Shown one piece after another: positions 14,117 to 25,681 of a stretch of DNA of 32,913 bases. Below the pieces are notes generated by a model. It was not told the DNA's origin and ran no database searches. It saw nothing but the letters and a program-made list of their open reading frames with translations. A program made the translations under genes and the position numbers. Position 1 is the stretch's first letter. Every line of letters begins with the position of its first letter. The DNA is from an uncultured Muribaculaceae bacterium (GTDB taxonomy: Bacteria > Bacteroidota > Bacteroidia > Bacteroidales > Muribaculaceae): positions 71,693-104,605 of the forward strand of contig CAJOFH010000003.1 in the NCBI GenBank assembly GCA_905233845.1, in the 5' to 3' direction.

Positions 14117-16240
14117 ATGAAAGCTGACCAGAACCTGAAAATGACTCGTAATATCGGCATCATGGCTCACATCGATGCTGGTAAGACGACCACTTCAGAG
14201 CGCATACTGTACTACACCGGACTCACACACAAGATGGGTGAGGTGCATGATGGTGCCGCTACTATGGACTGGATGGTCCAGGAACAGGAGCGTGGCATCA
14301 CCATCACATCGGCAGCTACTACAGCTTTCTGGAACTATGGCGACAAGAAGTTCAAAATCAACCTCATCGACACTCCGGGACATGTTGACTTCACTGTTGA
14401 GGTGGAGCGTTCGCTCAGAGTGCTCGATGGAGCTATCGCAACGTTCTGCGCTGTGGGAGGCGTTGAGCCTCAAAGCGAGACCGTGTGGCGTCAGGCCGAC
14501 AAGTACAACGTGCCACGCATCGCCTATGTCAACAAGATGGACCGCTCAGGAGCAAACTATCTTGAGGTAGCACGACAGATTCATGACGTGCTGGGTGCAA
14601 ACCCTTGCCCAATTGAGCTGCCCATCGGAGCCGAAGATCAATTCCGTGGCGTTGTTGACCTGGTGAGAATGAAGGCGCTGTACTGGCACGACGAGACTAT
14701 GGGTGCTGAGTACTCGGTAGAGGAAATCCCCGCCGAGATGCTCGATGAGTGCAAGCAGTATCGTGATGAGATGCTGGAGAAAATCGCCGAGTACGATGAT
14801 GACCTCATGGCTAAGTACTTCGACAACCCCGAGGACATTACTGAGCAGGACATTAACAACGCGCTGCGCAACGCAACATTGAAGATGGAAATCGTGCCAA
14901 TGCTCTGCGGCAGCTCGTTCAAGAACAAAGGTGTTCAACCACTGCTCGACGCGGTGTGCGCCTATCTGCCCAGCCCCGAGGATACCGACGAAGTGACAGG
15001 TCACGCTATCGACGACCCTGACAAGGAGGAGGCACGTCGCCCCCTCTTCGAGGAGCCAATGTGTGCTCTGGTGTTCAAGATTGCCACCGACCCTTACGTT
15101 GGACGACTCGTGTTCTTCCGTGTGTACTCGGGTCAAATCGATGCCGGTAGCTACGTGTTCAACTCGCGTTCGAGGAAAAAGGAGCGCATCTCCAGGCTCT
15201 TCCAAATGCACAGCAACCACCAGAATCCCATGGAGGCTATTGGCTGCGGTGACATTGGAGCAGGAGTGGGCTTCAAGGATGTGCGCACTGGCGACACTTT
15301 GTGCGACGAGCGTCATCCCATCGTTCTTGAGGCTATGGATTTCCCCGAGCCAGTGATTGGTATCGCGGTGGAGCCTAAGACTCAAAACGACCTCGACCGA
15401 CTGGACGCAGGGCTGCAGAAGCTCGCCGAGGAGGATCCTACCTTCCAGGTGGAGACCAACGAAGAGACTGGACAAACCATCATCCGTGGAATGGGTGAGT
15501 TGCACCTCGATATCATTCTCGACCGTCTGCGTCGTGAGTTCAAGGTGGAGTGCAACCAAGGTCTACCTCAGGTAAGTTACAAGGAGGCTATCACTCAGCC
15601 AGTGGAGCTGCGCGAGGTATTCAAGAAGCAGACTGGTGGTCGTGGCAAGTTTGCCGACATCATCTGCCGTGTGGAGCCTGCCGACGATGATTTCGAGGGC
15701 AACCTCCAGTTCATCGACGAAGTGAAGGGCGGAAACATTCCCAAGGAATTCATTCCTGCAATTCAAAAGGGCTTTACAACAGCTATGCACAATGGCGTAC
15801 TTGCCAACTACCCCGTGGAGCGACTCAAGGTCACCGTTATCGACGGAAGCTACCATCCAGTCGACAGCGACCAGCTCTCCTTCGAGATTTGCGCCATCCA
15901 GGCCTTCCGTAGGGCATGCGCACAGGCAGGACCCGTGCTGCTCGAGCCAATCATGAAGGTCGAGGTGGTGACTCCCGAGGAGAATATGGGTGACGTGATT
16001 GGCGACTTGAACAAGCGTCGCGGTCAAGTGCTTGGCATGGAGACCAGTCGCACTGGTTGCCGCATCGTCAAGGCTACTGCACCGCTGGCCGAGATGTTCG
16101 GATATGTGACAGCACTCAGAACAATCACTTCGGGAAGAGCAACTTCTACAATGTCGTTCTCGCACTTCGCTCAAGTGAATAATGCTATTGCTCAAAAGGT
16201 GCTCGCCCAAATGGGTGGCAGAGTAGATTTACTGAAATAA
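14117..16240 (+). CDS. fusA: Elongation factor G
   Basis: This 707-aa GTPase drives tRNA-mRNA translocation and, with RRF, ribosome recycling. G motifs: AHIDAGKT (17-24), DTPGH (85-89) and NKMD (139-142); the switch I segment [12 protein letters not shown] is intact. Domains II-V follow (GRGKFADII, and the C-terminal [23 protein letters not shown]). It keeps the standard str position after rpsG, but rpsJ follows directly, so no tuf gene is here. Wobble-position GC is higher than in the accessory genes, as expected for a highly expressed gene. Confidence 0.98.
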   Translation: MKADQNLKMTRNIGIMAHIDAGKTTTSERILYYTGLTHKMGEVHDGAATMDWMVQEQERGITITSAATTAFWNYGDKKFKINLIDTPGHVDFTVEVERSLRVLDGAIATFCAVGGVEPQSETVWRQADKYNVPRIAYVNKMDRSGANYLEVARQIHDVLGANPCPIELPIGAEDQFRGVVDLVRMKALYWHDETMGAEYSVEEIPAEMLDECKQYRDEMLEKIAEYDDDLMAKYFDNPEDITEQDINNALRNATLKMEIVPMLCGSSFKNKGVQPLLDAVCAYLPSPEDTDEVTGHAIDDPDKEEARRPLFEEPMCALVFKIATDPYVGRLVFFRVYSGQIDAGSYVFNSRSRKKERISRLFQMHSNHQNPMEAIGCGDIGAGVGFKDVRTGDTLCDERHPIVLEAMDFPEPVIGIAVEPKTQNDLDRLDAGLQKLAEEDPTFQVETNEETGQTIIRGMGELHLDIILDRLRREFKVECNQGLPQVSYKEAITQPVELREVFKKQTGGRGKFADIICRVEPADDDFEGNLQFIDEVKGGNIPKEFIPAIQKGFTTAMHNGVLANYPVERLKVTVIDGSYHPVDSDQLSFEICAIQAFRRACAQAGPVLLEPIMKVEVVTPEENMGDVIGDLNKRRGQVLGMETSRTGCRIVKATAPLAEMFGYVTALRTITSGRATSTMSFSHFAQVNNAIAQKVLAQMGGRVDLLK

Positions 16241-16260
16241 CTTTATTTTTTTAAACAAAT

Positions 16261-16566
16261 ATGAACCAAAAAATCAGAATTAAACTAAAATCTTACGATC
16301 ACAACTTGGTTGATAAATCGGCCGAGAAGATTGTCAGAACAGTTAAGAGCACAGGTGCTGTGGTAAGCGGTCCTATTCCTCTGCCAACTCACAAGCGCAT
16401 CTTCACTGTAAATCGCTCGACCTTCGTCAACAAGAAGTCGCGCGAGCAGTTCCAACTCAGCGCCTACAAGCGCCTCATCGACATCTACAGCTCAACAGCT
16501 AAGACCGTTGATGCTCTGATGAAGCTTGAGTTGCCAAGCGGCGTAGAAGTTGAAATCAAGGTGTAA
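16261..16566 (+). CDS. rpsJ: 30S ribosomal protein S10
   Basis: This 101-aa protein of the 30S head also acts as NusE, the partner of NusB and NusG in antitermination. It opens [18 protein letters not shown] and has the typical [10 protein letters not shown] loop (about residues 38-47). It starts 20 bases after fusA with no promoter between, so the str and S10 clusters appear fused into one transcription unit. Confidence 0.98.
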   Translation: MNQKIRIKLKSYDHNLVDKSAEKIVRTVKSTGAVVSGPIPLPTHKRIFTVNRSTFVNKKSREQFQLSAYKRLIDIYSSTAKTVDALMKLELPSGVEVEIKV

Positions 16567-16640
16567 TGACAGTCACACCGCAGTTTTATTAACTAGTTAT
16601 TTTTACTGATTTAGTAAGTAATTTTTAAAATTTAAGAGAA

Positions 16641-17258
16641 ATGCCAGGATTATTAGGAAAGAAAATCGGAATGACATCCGTTTTCAGTGCCGACGGTAAG
16701 AACATACCGTGCACTGTTATCGAAGTTGGTCCCTGTGTAGTTACTCAAGTGAAAACAATGGAAAAAGACGGCTACGAGGCGTTGCAGCTTGGTTACATCG
16801 AGAAGAAGGACAAGCACACAACTAAGCCCGAGGCAGGTCACTTCAAGAAAGCTGGAGTTAAGCCACAGAGACACTTGGCCGAGTTCAAAGATTTTGAGGG
16901 TGAGTACAAGATGGGTGATGTGTTCACCGTCGAGTTCTTCAATGATGACCATTACGTTGACGTGATTGGTACCTCTAAAGGTAAAGGTTTCCAGGGTGTG
17001 GTTAAGCGCCACGGCTTTGGAGGTGTAGGCCAAAAGACACACGGTCAGGACGACCGCTTCCGCGCGCCAGGTTCTATCGGTGCGTGCTCTTACCCAGCTA
17101 AGGTTTTCAAAGGCATGCGCATGGCAGGCCAGATGGGTAACGAAAGAGTTACTGTTCAAAATCTCGAGGTTATCAAGATTTTGCCTGAGAACAATCTGCT
17201 CATCGTGAAAGGGTCGGTTCCAGGTAGCAAAGGTTCAATCATTTCAATCATGAAGTAA
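16641..17258 (+). CDS. rplC: 50S ribosomal protein L3
   Basis: This 205-aa early assembly protein reaches the peptidyl transferase centre. It opens [15 protein letters not shown] and has the [14 protein letters not shown] and [15 protein letters not shown] segments. In E. coli the loop equivalent to GACSYPA carries the glutamine methylated by PrmB; that glutamine is absent here, as I recall for Bacteroidota in general. The 74-base AT-rich spacer from rpsJ lacks a consensus promoter. Confidence 0.98.
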   Translation: MPGLLGKKIGMTSVFSADGKNIPCTVIEVGPCVVTQVKTMEKDGYEALQLGYIEKKDKHTTKPEAGHFKKAGVKPQRHLAEFKDFEGEYKMGDVFTVEFFNDDHYVDVIGTSKGKGFQGVVKRHGFGGVGQKTHGQDDRFRAPGSIGACSYPAKVFKGMRMAGQMGNERVTVQNLEVIKILPENNLLIVKGSVPGSKGSIISIMK

Positions 17259-17261
17259 ACT

Positions 17262-17885
17262 ATGGAACTAGCAGTATATAACATTAACGGACAGGATACA
17301 GGTAAGAAGGTGACTCTTAATGACGAGGTTTTTGCAATTCCCGAACCTAATGAGCATGTTGTTTACCTGAGTGTGAAGCAGTATCTCGGCAACCAACGTC
17401 AAGGTACTCACAAGTCGAAAGAGAGAAGTGAAATCATGGGCTCTACCAAGAAGCTCGGACGCCAGAAAGGTGGAGGTGGCGCACGCCACGGTGACATCAA
17501 GTCGCCTTTGTTCCATGGTGGAGGTCGCGTTTTTGGTCCACGTCCACGCAACTACTACACTAAGCTTAACAAGAAGGTGAAAGATCTGGCTCGTCGCTCG
17601 GCTCTTACTTTCAAAGCTCAGAACAATCAAATCATCGTTGTTGAGGACTTCAACTTCGACGCTCCTAAGACTAAGGACTTCGTCGCTATGACCAAGGCTC
17701 TCAATGTTGAGGGAAAGAAGGTTATGCTTGTGCTTGACGACGTGAAGAAGAACGTTTACCTTTCGGTTCGCAACGTGGAGCGCGCTAGCGTGTGCACAGC
17801 ACGTGAGCTCAACACTTACCGCGTGCTTGACAACAAAGCTATGATTGTCACCGAGAGCAGTATTGAGGTTATGAACAAATTTTAA
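17262..17885 (+). CDS. rplD: 50S ribosomal protein L4
   Basis: This 207-aa protein lines the peptide exit tunnel. The tunnel loop is visible as [20 protein letters not shown] followed by [13 protein letters not shown] (about residues 46-80). It starts 3 bases after rplC. In E. coli L4 represses the S10 operon, but no equivalent leader is obvious before rpsJ here. Confidence 0.97.
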   Translation: MELAVYNINGQDTGKKVTLNDEVFAIPEPNEHVVYLSVKQYLGNQRQGTHKSKERSEIMGSTKKLGRQKGGGGARHGDIKSPLFHGGGRVFGPRPRNYYTKLNKKVKDLARRSALTFKAQNNQIIVVEDFNFDAPKTKDFVAMTKALNVEGKKVMLVLDDVKKNVYLSVRNVERASVCTARELNTYRVLDNKAMIVTESSIEVMNKF

Positions 17886-17892
17886 TCATCTT

Positions 17893-17898
17893 AAGGAG
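17893..17898 (+). promoter_or_regulatory. Shine-Dalgarno-like site of rplW
   Basis: AAGGAG lies 13 bases before the ATG at 17912, in a 26-base gap. It is one of only a few SD-like sites in the locus. Confidence 0.45.
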
Positions 17899-17911
17899 AG
17901 ATATAAACACA

Positions 17912-18202
17912 ATGGATATTCAAATTATTCCTATCGTTTCGGAAAAGGCTAACGCCATAAGCGAGAAATTAAACCGCTTTTCGTTCAAGGTATCTCCCGA
18001 CGCCAACAAGTATCAGATTCGCGACATGATCGAGGAGCTCTACGACGTGAAGGTGGTTGAGATTAAGACTATGAACTATAACGGCAAGAAACGTCAGCGC
18101 TACACTCGCACTGGTATTCAGCGTGGTGCTACTGCTGCCTTCAAGAAAGCTATCGTAACTCTTGCCGAAGGACAAACTATTGATTTCTATAGCAACTTAT
18201 AA
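17912..18202 (+). CDS. rplW: 50S ribosomal protein L23
   Basis: This 96-aa protein at the tunnel exit docks SRP, trigger factor and the translocon. It has the usual PIVSEKAN start, [21 protein letters not shown] core and YTRTGIQRG segment. It sits 26 bases after rplD and 8 before rplB, in the standard S10 order. Confidence 0.97.
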   Translation: MDIQIIPIVSEKANAISEKLNRFSFKVSPDANKYQIRDMIEELYDVKVVEIKTMNYNGKKRQRYTRTGIQRGATAAFKKAIVTLAEGQTIDFYSNL

Positions 18203-18210
18203 TTAATAAA

Positions 18211-19035
<825 letters not shown>

Positions 19036-19054
19036 TTTGATTAAAGATTAAACT

Positions 19055-19321
19055 ATGAGTCGATCATTAAAAAAAGGTCCTTACATCTGTGTCAAGCTCG
19101 AGAAGAAGATTGACGCTATGAACGAGAGCGGCAAGAAGGCTGTGGTTAAGACTTGGTCACGCGCCTCTATGATTTCGCCCGACTTCGTGGGTCACACTAT
19201 CGCAGTACACAATGGTAAAAATTTCATTCCCGTTTACATTACCGAGAACATGGTAGGACACAAGCTCGGTGAGTTCGCTCTCACTCGCTCCTTCCGTGGA
19301 CACAGTGGCAACAACAAGTAA
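19055..19321 (+). CDS. rpsS: 30S ribosomal protein S19
   Basis: This 88-aa protein of the 30S head pairs with S13 near the A-site tRNA. It opens [19 protein letters not shown], and [22 protein letters not shown] (about residues 34-55) is typical. It lies 19 bases after rplB. Confidence 0.97.
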   Translation: MSRSLKKGPYICVKLEKKIDAMNESGKKAVVKTWSRASMISPDFVGHTIAVHNGKNFIPVYITENMVGHKLGEFALTRSFRGHSGNNK

Positions 19322-19368
19322 TTCAGGACCCGGGATAACATTCATTGACAAAAAAGAATTAAAATACA

Positions 19369-19773
19369 ATGGGTAAAAGAAAAAGAATATCAGCCGATAA
19401 GATTAAGGAGGCTCGCAGCCAGCAATGCTTTGCAAGGCTCAAGAACGTGCCCAGCTCTCCTCGCAAAATGAGGCTCGTTGCCGACATGGTGCGTGGACAA
19501 GAGGCTTTCAAGGCACTCGGACTCCTTCATTTCTCTAACAAGCAGGCTGCTGCCGACGTTGAGAAGCTGCTCAAGAGCGCTATCTCTAACTGGGAGCAGA
19601 AGAATGGTAAGAAAGCTGAAGATGGAGAACTCTATATCAAGTCGATTAACGTTGACTGTGCTCCTATGCTCAAGAGACTTCGTCCAGCTCCTCAAGGACG
19701 TGGATACCGAATCCGCAAGCGTTCTAACCACGTGACTATCTACCTCGACACTATTAACCAAAAAGACGCATAA
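19369..19773 (+). CDS. rplV: 50S ribosomal protein L22
   Basis: This 134-aa protein has a beta-hairpin that lines the exit tunnel near the macrolide site. The core is [22 protein letters not shown], and the hairpin is [22 protein letters not shown]. An extra basic stretch of about 20 residues ([19 protein letters not shown]) precedes the conserved core and could reflect a start further upstream than used. The 47-base gap from rpsS is the longest of this sub-cluster. Confidence 0.96.
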   Translation: MGKRKRISADKIKEARSQQCFARLKNVPSSPRKMRLVADMVRGQEAFKALGLLHFSNKQAAADVEKLLKSAISNWEQKNGKKAEDGELYIKSINVDCAPMLKRLRPAPQGRGYRIRKRSNHVTIYLDTINQKDA

Positions 19774-19782
19774 AATAGAGAT

Positions 19783-20508
19783 ATGGGACAGAAAGTAAAT
19801 CCAATCAGTAATCGTTTAGGCATCATCCGCGGTTGGGACTCCAACTGGTATGGTGGCAGTAATTATGGAGATACTCTGCTCGAGGACAGCAAAATCCGCA
19901 AGTATCTCAGCGTGCGTCTGGCTAAGGCTAGCGTGTCACGCATCGTTATCGAGAGAACTCTCAAGCTAGTGACCATCACCATCTGCACAGCCCGTCCAGG
20001 ACAAATCATTGGTAAGGGTGGTAAGGATGTTGACAACCTTAAGGAAGAGCTCAAGAAGCTCACCAGCAAGGATGTTCAAATCAATATCTACGAAGTGAAG
20101 CACCCTGAACTCGACGCCGAGATCGTGGCTAACACTATCGCACGTCAAATCGAGGGCAAAATCGCCTATCGTCGCGCTGTGAAAATGGCTATCGCTTCTA
20201 CTATGAGAGTAGGTGCCGAGGGTATTAAGGTGCAGGTGAACGGACGACTCAACGGTGCCGAGATGGCTCGCTCTGAGATGTTCAAAGAGGGACGTACTCC
20301 TCTGCACACTCTGCGTGCCGACATCGACTACGCGCTCGCTCCAGCACTCACTAAGGTGGGACTCATTGGCGTGAAGGTTTGGATCTGCCGTGGTGAAGTC
20401 TATGGCAAGAAGGATCTCGCTCCTAACTTCGCAAGCACTGGTAACGACCGTCGTCAAGGTGGTGGCAACCGCCGTGGTGGCTTCCGTAACCGCAAAAACA
20501 ATCGTTAA
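19783..20508 (+). CDS. rpsC: 30S ribosomal protein S3
   Basis: This 241-aa protein surrounds the mRNA entry channel. The N-terminal part leads into a KH domain with GxxG ([19 protein letters not shown], about residues 67-85). The C-terminal domain has [20 protein letters not shown]. The last 20 or so residues are an Arg/Gly/Asn-rich disordered tail ([19 protein letters not shown]). It starts 9 bases after rplV. Confidence 0.97.
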   Translation: MGQKVNPISNRLGIIRGWDSNWYGGSNYGDTLLEDSKIRKYLSVRLAKASVSRIVIERTLKLVTITICTARPGQIIGKGGKDVDNLKEELKKLTSKDVQINIYEVKHPELDAEIVANTIARQIEGKIAYRRAVKMAIASTMRVGAEGIKVQVNGRLNGAEMARSEMFKEGRTPLHTLRADIDYALAPALTKVGLIGVKVWICRGEVYGKKDLAPNFASTGNDRRQGGGNRRGGFRNRKNNR

Positions 20509-20543
20509 TCATTTATTGTGTGATTTTTTAACAAGACAAGAAA

Positions 20544-20978
20544 ATGTTACAACAACCAAAACGTTTAAGATACAGAAGGCCTTCCGATGGCAAGGTGCGT
20601 CAGTACAGCAAGCGTGGTAACCAACTGGCTTTTGGCTCGTTTGGTATCAAAGCTCTGGACTCGAAGTGGATCACCGCTCATCAAATCGAGGCCGCTCGTG
20701 TGGCTGTGACTCGTTACATGCAACGCGAGGGTAATATTTGGATCCGTATTTTCCCACACAAGCCTATCACCCGCAAGCCTGCCGACGTGCGTATGGGTAA
20801 AGGTAAAGGCGACGTGGCTGGATATGTTGCTCCCGTCTTCCCAGGACGTGTCCTGATTGAGGTCGACGGCGTTAGCTTTGAGATCGCTAAAGAGGCGCTT
20901 CGCCTTGCAGCTCAAAAGCTTCCTATTCCCACTAAGTTTATCGTTCGTCCCGATTACGATCCTTCACAAAACGTGTAA
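20544..20978 (+). CDS. rplP: 50S ribosomal protein L16
   Basis: This 144-aa protein positions A-site tRNA on the 50S subunit. It opens [19 protein letters not shown], has the [22 protein letters not shown] loop (about residues 90-111) and ends [15 protein letters not shown]. It keeps the standard order rpsC-rplP-rpmC. Confidence 0.97.
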   Translation: MLQQPKRLRYRRPSDGKVRQYSKRGNQLAFGSFGIKALDSKWITAHQIEAARVAVTRYMQREGNIWIRIFPHKPITRKPADVRMGKGKGDVAGYVAPVFPGRVLIEVDGVSFEIAKEALRLAAQKLPIPTKFIVRPDYDPSQNV

Positions 20979-20998
20979 TTAATAATCTTTAGACTATT

Positions 20999-21199
20999 AT
21001 GAAACAGGAAGAATTGAGAGAGTTAACCGACAAGGAGCTTCAAGAGCGTCTCGAAACTGCCGAGAAGGACTACATGCAGCTCAAAATTCAGCACTCGATC
21101 TCACCACTCGATAATCCGGCTAAGATCACTCTCGATCGCCGTAATATCGCACGTATGAAGACCGAATTGCGCGCTCGTGAACTCAAAATTAATAAGTAA
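20999..21199 (+). CDS. rpmC: 50S ribosomal protein L29
   Basis: This 66-aa helical hairpin protein sits at the tunnel exit next to L23. The pattern ELRELTDKELQERLETAEKD and RRNIARMKTELRAREL is typical. It lies 20 bases after rplP. Confidence 0.96.
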   Translation: MKQEELRELTDKELQERLETAEKDYMQLKIQHSISPLDNPAKITLDRRNIARMKTELRARELKINK

Positions 21200-21229
21200 T
21201 CCCCAAATTTTTAATAACATCCACACAAC

Positions 21230-21490
21230 ATGGAAGAGAAAAGAAATTTAAGAAAAGAAAGAGTTGGGGTTGTCTCTAGCAACAAGGGTGACAAGACTAT
21301 CACAGTTACTGTGAAGTATAAAGAGAAACACCCAATCTACGGTAAGTTTGTCAACAAGACAAAGAAATATCACGCTCATGACGAGAAAAACGAGTGCAAC
21401 GTGGGTGACACAGTGCGTCTCATGGAAACTCGACCTCTGAGCAAAACTAAGAGATGGAGATTAGTTGAAATAATCGAAAAAGCTAAGTAA
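21230..21490 (+). CDS. rpsQ: 30S ribosomal protein S17
   Basis: This 86-aa OB-fold protein binds the 16S 5' domain. It has [19 protein letters not shown], the [32 protein letters not shown] segment and the final EIIEKAK. It ends two bases before the rplN start. Confidence 0.97.
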   Translation: MEEKRNLRKERVGVVSSNKGDKTITVTVKYKEKHPIYGKFVNKTKKYHAHDEKNECNVGDTVRLMETRPLSKTKRWRLVEIIEKAK

Positions 21491-21492
21491 TT

Positions 21493-21858
21493 ATGATTCA
21501 GGCAGAAAGCAGATTAACAGTGGCCGACAACAGCGGAGCAAAGGAAGTGCTTTGCATTCGCGTGCTTGGAGGTACAGGACGTCGTTATGCTTCGGTAGGT
21601 GACATGATTGTCGTTACCGTTAAGAACGCCATCCCTTCTAGTGATATTAAGAAAGGCACAGTGTCACGCGCGGTAGTCGTAAGAACCAAGAAGGAAATCC
21701 GCCGTCAGGACGGTTCCTACATTCGTTTCGACGACAACGCTTGCGTGTTGCTGAGCAATACCGGTGAGATGAGAGGTACTCGCATCTTTGGCCCAGTGGC
21801 TCGTGAACTTCGTGCTACAGGCTTGAAAATCGTTTCGCTCGCTCCCGAGGTACTTTAA
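21493..21858 (+). CDS. rplN: 50S ribosomal protein L14
   Basis: This 121-aa protein is at the subunit interface and is the binding site of RsfS. The signature [22 protein letters not shown] and the central [18 protein letters not shown] are clear. Length is canonical. It follows rpsQ by two bases. Confidence 0.98.
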   Translation: MIQAESRLTVADNSGAKEVLCIRVLGGTGRRYASVGDMIVVTVKNAIPSSDIKKGTVSRAVVVRTKKEIRRQDGSYIRFDDNACVLLSNTGEMRGTRIFGPVARELRATGLKIVSLAPEVL

Positions 21859-21887
21859 TCTTTAACAACGCAAATACAATTTAAGAA

Positions 21888-22217
21888 ATGGCTAAGTTAC
21901 ACATACAGAAAGATGACACCGTATATGTTCTCGCTGGTGACGATAAGGGTAAAACTGGTCGCGTCTTGAGCATCGATGCTAAAAAAAATAGAGCTATCGT
22001 AGAAGGTGTCAACAAGGTGAAAAAGAGCACCAAGCCTAATGCTCAGTACCCACAGGGTGGCATTATCGAGAAGGAAGCTCCTATTCATTTGTCTAACCTC
22101 AACGTCGTTGATCCTAAGAGCGGACGTAATGCACGCCCCACTCGCGTAGGCTTCAAGCTCGACGCTAATGGTAAGAAAGTTCGTTATTCTAAAAAATCAG
22201 GAGAGGAGATTAAATAA
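21888..22217 (+). CDS. rplX: 50S ribosomal protein L24
   Basis: This 109-aa protein has a KOW motif ([21 protein letters not shown], about residues 10-30) and starts 50S assembly on 23S domain I. The stop overlaps the rplE start by one base (TAATG), so the two are translationally coupled. Confidence 0.97.
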   Translation: MAKLHIQKDDTVYVLAGDDKGKTGRVLSIDAKKNRAIVEGVNKVKKSTKPNAQYPQGGIIEKEAPIHLSNLNVVDPKSGRNARPTRVGFKLDANGKKVRYSKKSGEEIK

Positions 22218-22762
22218 TGGCTACTACACTGAAAAAACAATATGACGAGAAAATCGCTCCTGAACTCATGAAGCGATTCAACTACAGCTCGCCAATGCAG
22301 ATCCCACGTCTCGTGAAAATCGTTCTCAACGAGGGTCTCGGCGACGCTACACAGGACAAGAAGATAATCGAGACCGCTATCAGCGAGCTCACTACTATCA
22401 CAGGACAGAAGGCAGTTCAAACTGTTTCGAAGAAGGATATCTCTAATTTCAAGCTTCGTAAGAAAATGCCTATCGGCGCTCGTGTTACTTTGCGTCGTGA
22501 CCGCATGTACGAGTTCATGGAGAGATTCATCCGCATCGCTCTGCCACGTATCCGTGACTTCAAGGGTATCGAGGGTAAGCTCGACGGACGCGGCAACTAC
22601 ACCGTTGGCGTTTCGGAGCAAATCATCTTCCCTGAGATCAACATCGATAACGTGACCAAGATGACTGGTATGAACATCACCTTCGTTACCACTGCCAAGA
22701 CCGACGAGGAAGGATACGCTCTGCTCAAGGAGTTTGGTCTTCCTTTCAAGAATGCTAAATAA
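22217..22762 (+). CDS. rplE: 50S ribosomal protein L5
   Basis: This 181-aa protein binds 5S rRNA in the central protuberance together with L18. It has PRLVKIVLNEGLGDA, TGQKAVQTVSKKDISNFKLR (about residues 58-77) and GRGNYTVGVSEQIIFPEI. It overlaps rplX by one base. Confidence 0.98.
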   Translation: MATTLKKQYDEKIAPELMKRFNYSSPMQIPRLVKIVLNEGLGDATQDKKIIETAISELTTITGQKAVQTVSKKDISNFKLRKKMPIGARVTLRRDRMYEFMERFIRIALPRIRDFKGIEGKLDGRGNYTVGVSEQIIFPEINIDNVTKMTGMNITFVTTAKTDEEGYALLKEFGLPFKNAK

Positions 22763-22786
22763 TTTTTTAAATAAAGAAAGATTGAT

Positions 22787-23056
22787 ATGGCAAAAGAATC
22801 AATGAAGGCTCGTCAGGCCAAGAGAGAAAGAATGGTAGCTAAGTATGCCGAGAAGCGCGCCGCACTCAAGGCCGCTGGCGACTACGAGGCTCTGCAGGCT
22901 CTCCCAAAGAACGCCTCTCCAGTAAGACTTCACAACCGCTGCAAAATCTCGGGACGCCCCAAGGGTTACATGCGCCAGTTTGGTATTTCGCGCATCAACT
23001 TCCGTGAGATGGCTTCGGCAGGTCTTATCCCAGGCGTGAGAAAGGCTAGCTGGTAA
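22787..23056 (+). CDS. rpsN: 30S ribosomal protein S14 (zinc-free type)
   Basis: This 89-aa protein of the 30S head is the longer form without the CxxC zinc ribbon. It has one Cys ([20 protein letters not shown]), and the C-terminus [18 protein letters not shown] is standard. It is followed by 90 AT-rich bases (23057-23146) holding a short TTCGA/TCGAA stem but no recognisable promoter. Confidence 0.97.
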   Translation: MAKESMKARQAKRERMVAKYAEKRAALKAAGDYEALQALPKNASPVRLHNRCKISGRPKGYMRQFGISRINFREMASAGLIPGVRKASW

Positions 23057-23146
23057 AAACTCACCACTCTCTTTTTTATATTAATTTTAAGTAGTATTAA
23101 ATATTGTTCGACCAAGTTCGAATTAATTTAAAACAACATTTACAAA

Positions 23147-23548
23147 ATGACTGATCCAATTGCAGATTATTTGACAAGATTGAGGAATGCGATCAAGGCA
23201 CAGCACCGTGTCGTTGAAATCCCTTCTTCGAAATTGAAGAAAGAAATCACTAAGATTCTCTTTGATCAGGGCTACATCCTTAACTACAAGTTTGTAGAGC
23301 CTGAAGACGCCCCTGTAGGCACCATCAAAATCGCGCTCAAGTATGACGCGGTAGATAAGGTGAATGCCATCAAGTGTCTCAAGCGTGTGTCTCGTCCAGG
23401 TCTCAGGCAGTATGCCGGTTACAAGGACATGCCACGTGTTTTGAATGGTTTAGGTATCGCCATCATCTCTACCTCTAAGGGTGTGATGACCAACAAGCAG
23501 GCTAAGGCCGAGAAGGTTGGTGGCGAGGTTTTGTGTTACGTTTATTAA
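23147..23548 (+). CDS. rpsH: 30S ribosomal protein S8
   Basis: This 133-aa protein binds 16S helix 21. It opens MTDPIADYLTRLRNAIKAQH and has the C-terminal GLGIAIISTSKGVMTNKQAKAEKVGGEVLCYVY. In E. coli S8 represses the spc operon at rplE. The 90-base gap before this gene is the longest between rpsJ and secY and could hold a control element, though none is recognisable. Confidence 0.97.
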   Translation: MTDPIADYLTRLRNAIKAQHRVVEIPSSKLKKEITKILFDQGYILNYKFVEPEDAPVGTIKIALKYDAVDKVNAIKCLKRVSRPGLRQYAGYKDMPRVLNGLGIAIISTSKGVMTNKQAKAEKVGGEVLCYVY

Positions 23549-23552
23549 TGAT

Positions 23553-23558
23553 AGGAGG
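23553..23558 (+). promoter_or_regulatory. Shine-Dalgarno sequence of rplF
   Basis: AGGAGG lies 8 bases before the ATG at 23567, a textbook spacing in an 18-base gap. This is unusual in a Bacteroidota genome. Confidence 0.6.
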
Positions 23559-23566
23559 ATATAACT

Positions 23567-24121
23567 ATGTCAAGAATAGGTAAATTACCAATCGCTATAC
23601 CCGCCGGCGTAACAATCGACATCAAAGACAATGTCATTACTGTTAAGGGCCCTAAAGGCGAGCTCAAGCAAGCCCTTAATCCAAATATCAAGGTCGAGAA
23701 TGTAGACGGAAAAATCACCGTTGAGCGCCCCGACGATAACCGCGAGTCACGTGCACAGCACGGTCTTTACCGCGCTCTCATCAACAACATGGTTGTTGGC
23801 GTTAGCGAAGGCTTCAAGAAAGAACTCGAAATCATCGGTGTTGGTTACAAGGCCGAGAGCAAAGGACAAATCCTCGAGCTCACTCTTGGTTACTCTCACA
23901 TGATCGTGATGCAGATGCCTCCCGAGGTGAAAGTGGACGCTAAGACCGAAAGAAACAAAGCTCCGCTCATCATTCTCGAGTCATGCGACAAGCAATTGCT
24001 TGGACAAATTTGCGCCAAGATTCGCTCATTCCGCAAGCCCGAACCTTACAAGGGCAAGGGTGTTAAGTTTGTTGGCGAGGTTATTCGTCGCAAGTCAGGT
24101 AAAACGGCTGCTGCCAAATAA
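23567..24121 (+). CDS. rplF: 50S ribosomal protein L6
   Basis: This 184-aa protein near the GTPase-associated centre has two tandem L6 domains. It opens MSRIGKLPIAIPAGVTI and ends with the signature PEPYKGKGVKFVGEVIRRKSGKTA. Length is normal. Confidence 0.98.
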   Translation: MSRIGKLPIAIPAGVTIDIKDNVITVKGPKGELKQALNPNIKVENVDGKITVERPDDNRESRAQHGLYRALINNMVVGVSEGFKKELEIIGVGYKAESKGQILELTLGYSHMIVMQMPPEVKVDAKTERNKAPLIILESCDKQLLGQICAKIRSFRKPEPYKGKGVKFVGEVIRRKSGKTAAAK

Positions 24122-24143
24122 TAACTAAGACATTTTTACTACT

Positions 24144-24485
24144 ATGATATCAAAAGAACAAAGACGTAGAAAAATCAAAGCTCGCATCCGCGGTAAAATT
24201 AGCGGTACTGCTCAGCGTCCACGCCTGTGCGTGTTCCGTAGCAACAAGCAAATTTATGCTCAGCTCATCGACGACAACGCTGGCAACACACTCGTCTCGG
24301 CTTCTTCTATGGGAATCGAGCAGGGTAACAAGTGCGAGATTGCAGCTAAGGTTGGCGAGGAAGTAGCCAAGAAGGCTCTCGCCGCAGGTATTGAAACTGT
24401 AGTTTTCGACCGCAATGGTTTCTTGTTCCACGGTAGAGTGAAAGCTCTCGCCGACGGAGCTCGTAAAGGTGGTCTCAAATTTTAA
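24144..24485 (+). CDS. rplR: 50S ribosomal protein L18
   Basis: This 113-aa 5S rRNA-binding protein partners L5. It has the basic start [26 protein letters not shown] and the C-terminal [26 protein letters not shown]. It ends 9 bases before rpsE. Confidence 0.97.
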   Translation: MISKEQRRRKIKARIRGKISGTAQRPRLCVFRSNKQIYAQLIDDNAGNTLVSASSMGIEQGNKCEIAAKVGEEVAKKALAAGIETVVFDRNGFLFHGRVKALADGARKGGLKF

Positions 24486-24494
24486 ATCAAAGTC

Positions 24495-25010
24495 ATGGCT
24501 AAAATAAATAGAGTTAAAGTTTCTAGCGATGTGGAACTCAAAGATCGCCTCGTGGCTATCAACCGCACCACCAAGGTGACCAAGGGTGGACGCACTTTCA
24601 CTTTCGCTGCTATCGTTGTCGTTGGTGACGGCAATGGTGTCATTGGTTATGGCCTCGGTAAGGCCAATGAGGTTACCACTGCAATCTCTAAGGGAGTTGA
24701 GGTGGCTAAGAAAAACCTCATCAAGGTGCCCGTTTACAAAGGCACTATCCCTCATGAGCAAGCTGCCAAGTTCGGTGGCTCACGCATCATCATGCAACCT
24801 GCAACTCCAGGTACTGGTGTTAAGGCTGGTGGTGCTATGCGTGCCGTACTCGAGAGCGTGGGACTGACCGACGTGATTTGTAAATCTAAAGGCTCGTCCA
24901 ACCCTCACAACCTCGTGAAGGCTACTTTCAAGGCTCTCTCTGAGCTGCGTAGCCCGATGACTGTCGCGCACTATCGTGGTGTAACTCTGGACAAAGTGTT
25001 TAACGGTTAA
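24495..25010 (+). CDS. rpsE: 30S ribosomal protein S5
   Basis: This 171-aa protein is involved in decoding fidelity, and mutations in the family give spectinomycin resistance. The double-stranded RNA-binding-like N-terminal domain ([19 protein letters not shown]) is followed by [18 protein letters not shown] and the C-terminal [15 protein letters not shown]. Conserved residues look ordinary. Confidence 0.98.
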   Translation: MAKINRVKVSSDVELKDRLVAINRTTKVTKGGRTFTFAAIVVVGDGNGVIGYGLGKANEVTTAISKGVEVAKKNLIKVPVYKGTIPHEQAAKFGGSRIIMQPATPGTGVKAGGAMRAVLESVGLTDVICKSKGSSNPHNLVKATFKALSELRSPMTVAHYRGVTLDKVFNG

Positions 25011-25026
25011 TATTTTGACTTTCGAT

Positions 25027-25209
25027 ATGGCTAAAATCAGAATTAAACAAGTTAAGAGCCGCATCAACCGTCCGGCTCAACAGAAGAAGACCCTCGATGC
25101 GCTGGGACTGAGAAAAATGAATAAAGTCGTTGAGGTGGAAGCTACACCTCAAGTCTTGGGTATGGTTAACAAAGTGCGTCACCTCGTTGAAGTGACTGAC
25201 GCCGAATAA
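25027..25209 (+). CDS. rpmD: 50S ribosomal protein L30
   Basis: This 60-aa protein has sequence MAKIRIKQVKSRINRP and the typical LDALGLRKMNKVVE core. I use the ATG at 25027; an upstream TTG at 25015 in the same frame adds four residues that do not fit the family. It starts 16 bases after rpsE and ends 13 bases before the rplO start. Confidence 0.96.
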   Translation: MAKIRIKQVKSRINRPAQQKKTLDALGLRKMNKVVEVEATPQVLGMVNKVRHLVEVTDAE

Positions 25210-25222
25210 ATAAATGCACATT

Positions 25223-25669
25223 ATGGAATTAAATAATTTAACACCAGCTGTAGGTTCCAACAAGAACAAACGTCGCATCGGTCGTGGACCAGGTAGCGGT
25301 AAGGGTGGAACTTCTACTCGTGGACACAAAGGCGCTAAGTCGCGCTCAGGTTACAAGAAAAAGGTGGGCTTCGAAGGTGGTCAAATGCCTCTTCAGCGCC
25401 GTGTGCCTAAATTTGGTTTCAAGAACATCAACCGAGTTGAATACAAGGCTATCAACATCTCTACTATTGATCAGCTTGCTACTAACAAGGAGCTCGACAA
25501 AGTGACCATAGCCGACCTCATCCAGGCTGGATTCGTTCGCAAGAATCAATTGGTGAAAATTCTCGGTGTTGGCACTCTCTCTAAGAAAGTGGACGTTGAG
25601 GCCAACGCATTCTCTAAAAAGGCTGAAGAAATCATCACTGCAGCCGGAGGTACTATCAACAAACTTTAA
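25223..25669 (+). CDS. rplO: 50S ribosomal protein L15
   Basis: This 148-aa late assembly protein has the Gly-rich N-terminal tail ([21 protein letters not shown]) and [19 protein letters not shown]. The family start [12 protein letters not shown] corresponds to ATG 25223. An ATG three codons upstream (25214, MHI) is also possible. secY follows after 12 bases. Confidence 0.96.
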   Translation: MELNNLTPAVGSNKNKRRIGRGPGSGKGGTSTRGHKGAKSRSGYKKKVGFEGGQMPLQRRVPKFGFKNINRVEYKAINISTIDQLATNKELDKVTIADLIQAGFVRKNQLVKILGVGTLSKKVDVEANAFSKKAEEIITAAGGTINKL

Positions 25670-25681
25670 GTTTAAGAGATA

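Noticed and set aside
14546-15559. 337-codon open frame antisense to fusA
   Set aside because: It lies wholly inside the strongly conserved EF-G gene, shows no recognisable motif, and is explained by codon bias of the sense gene.
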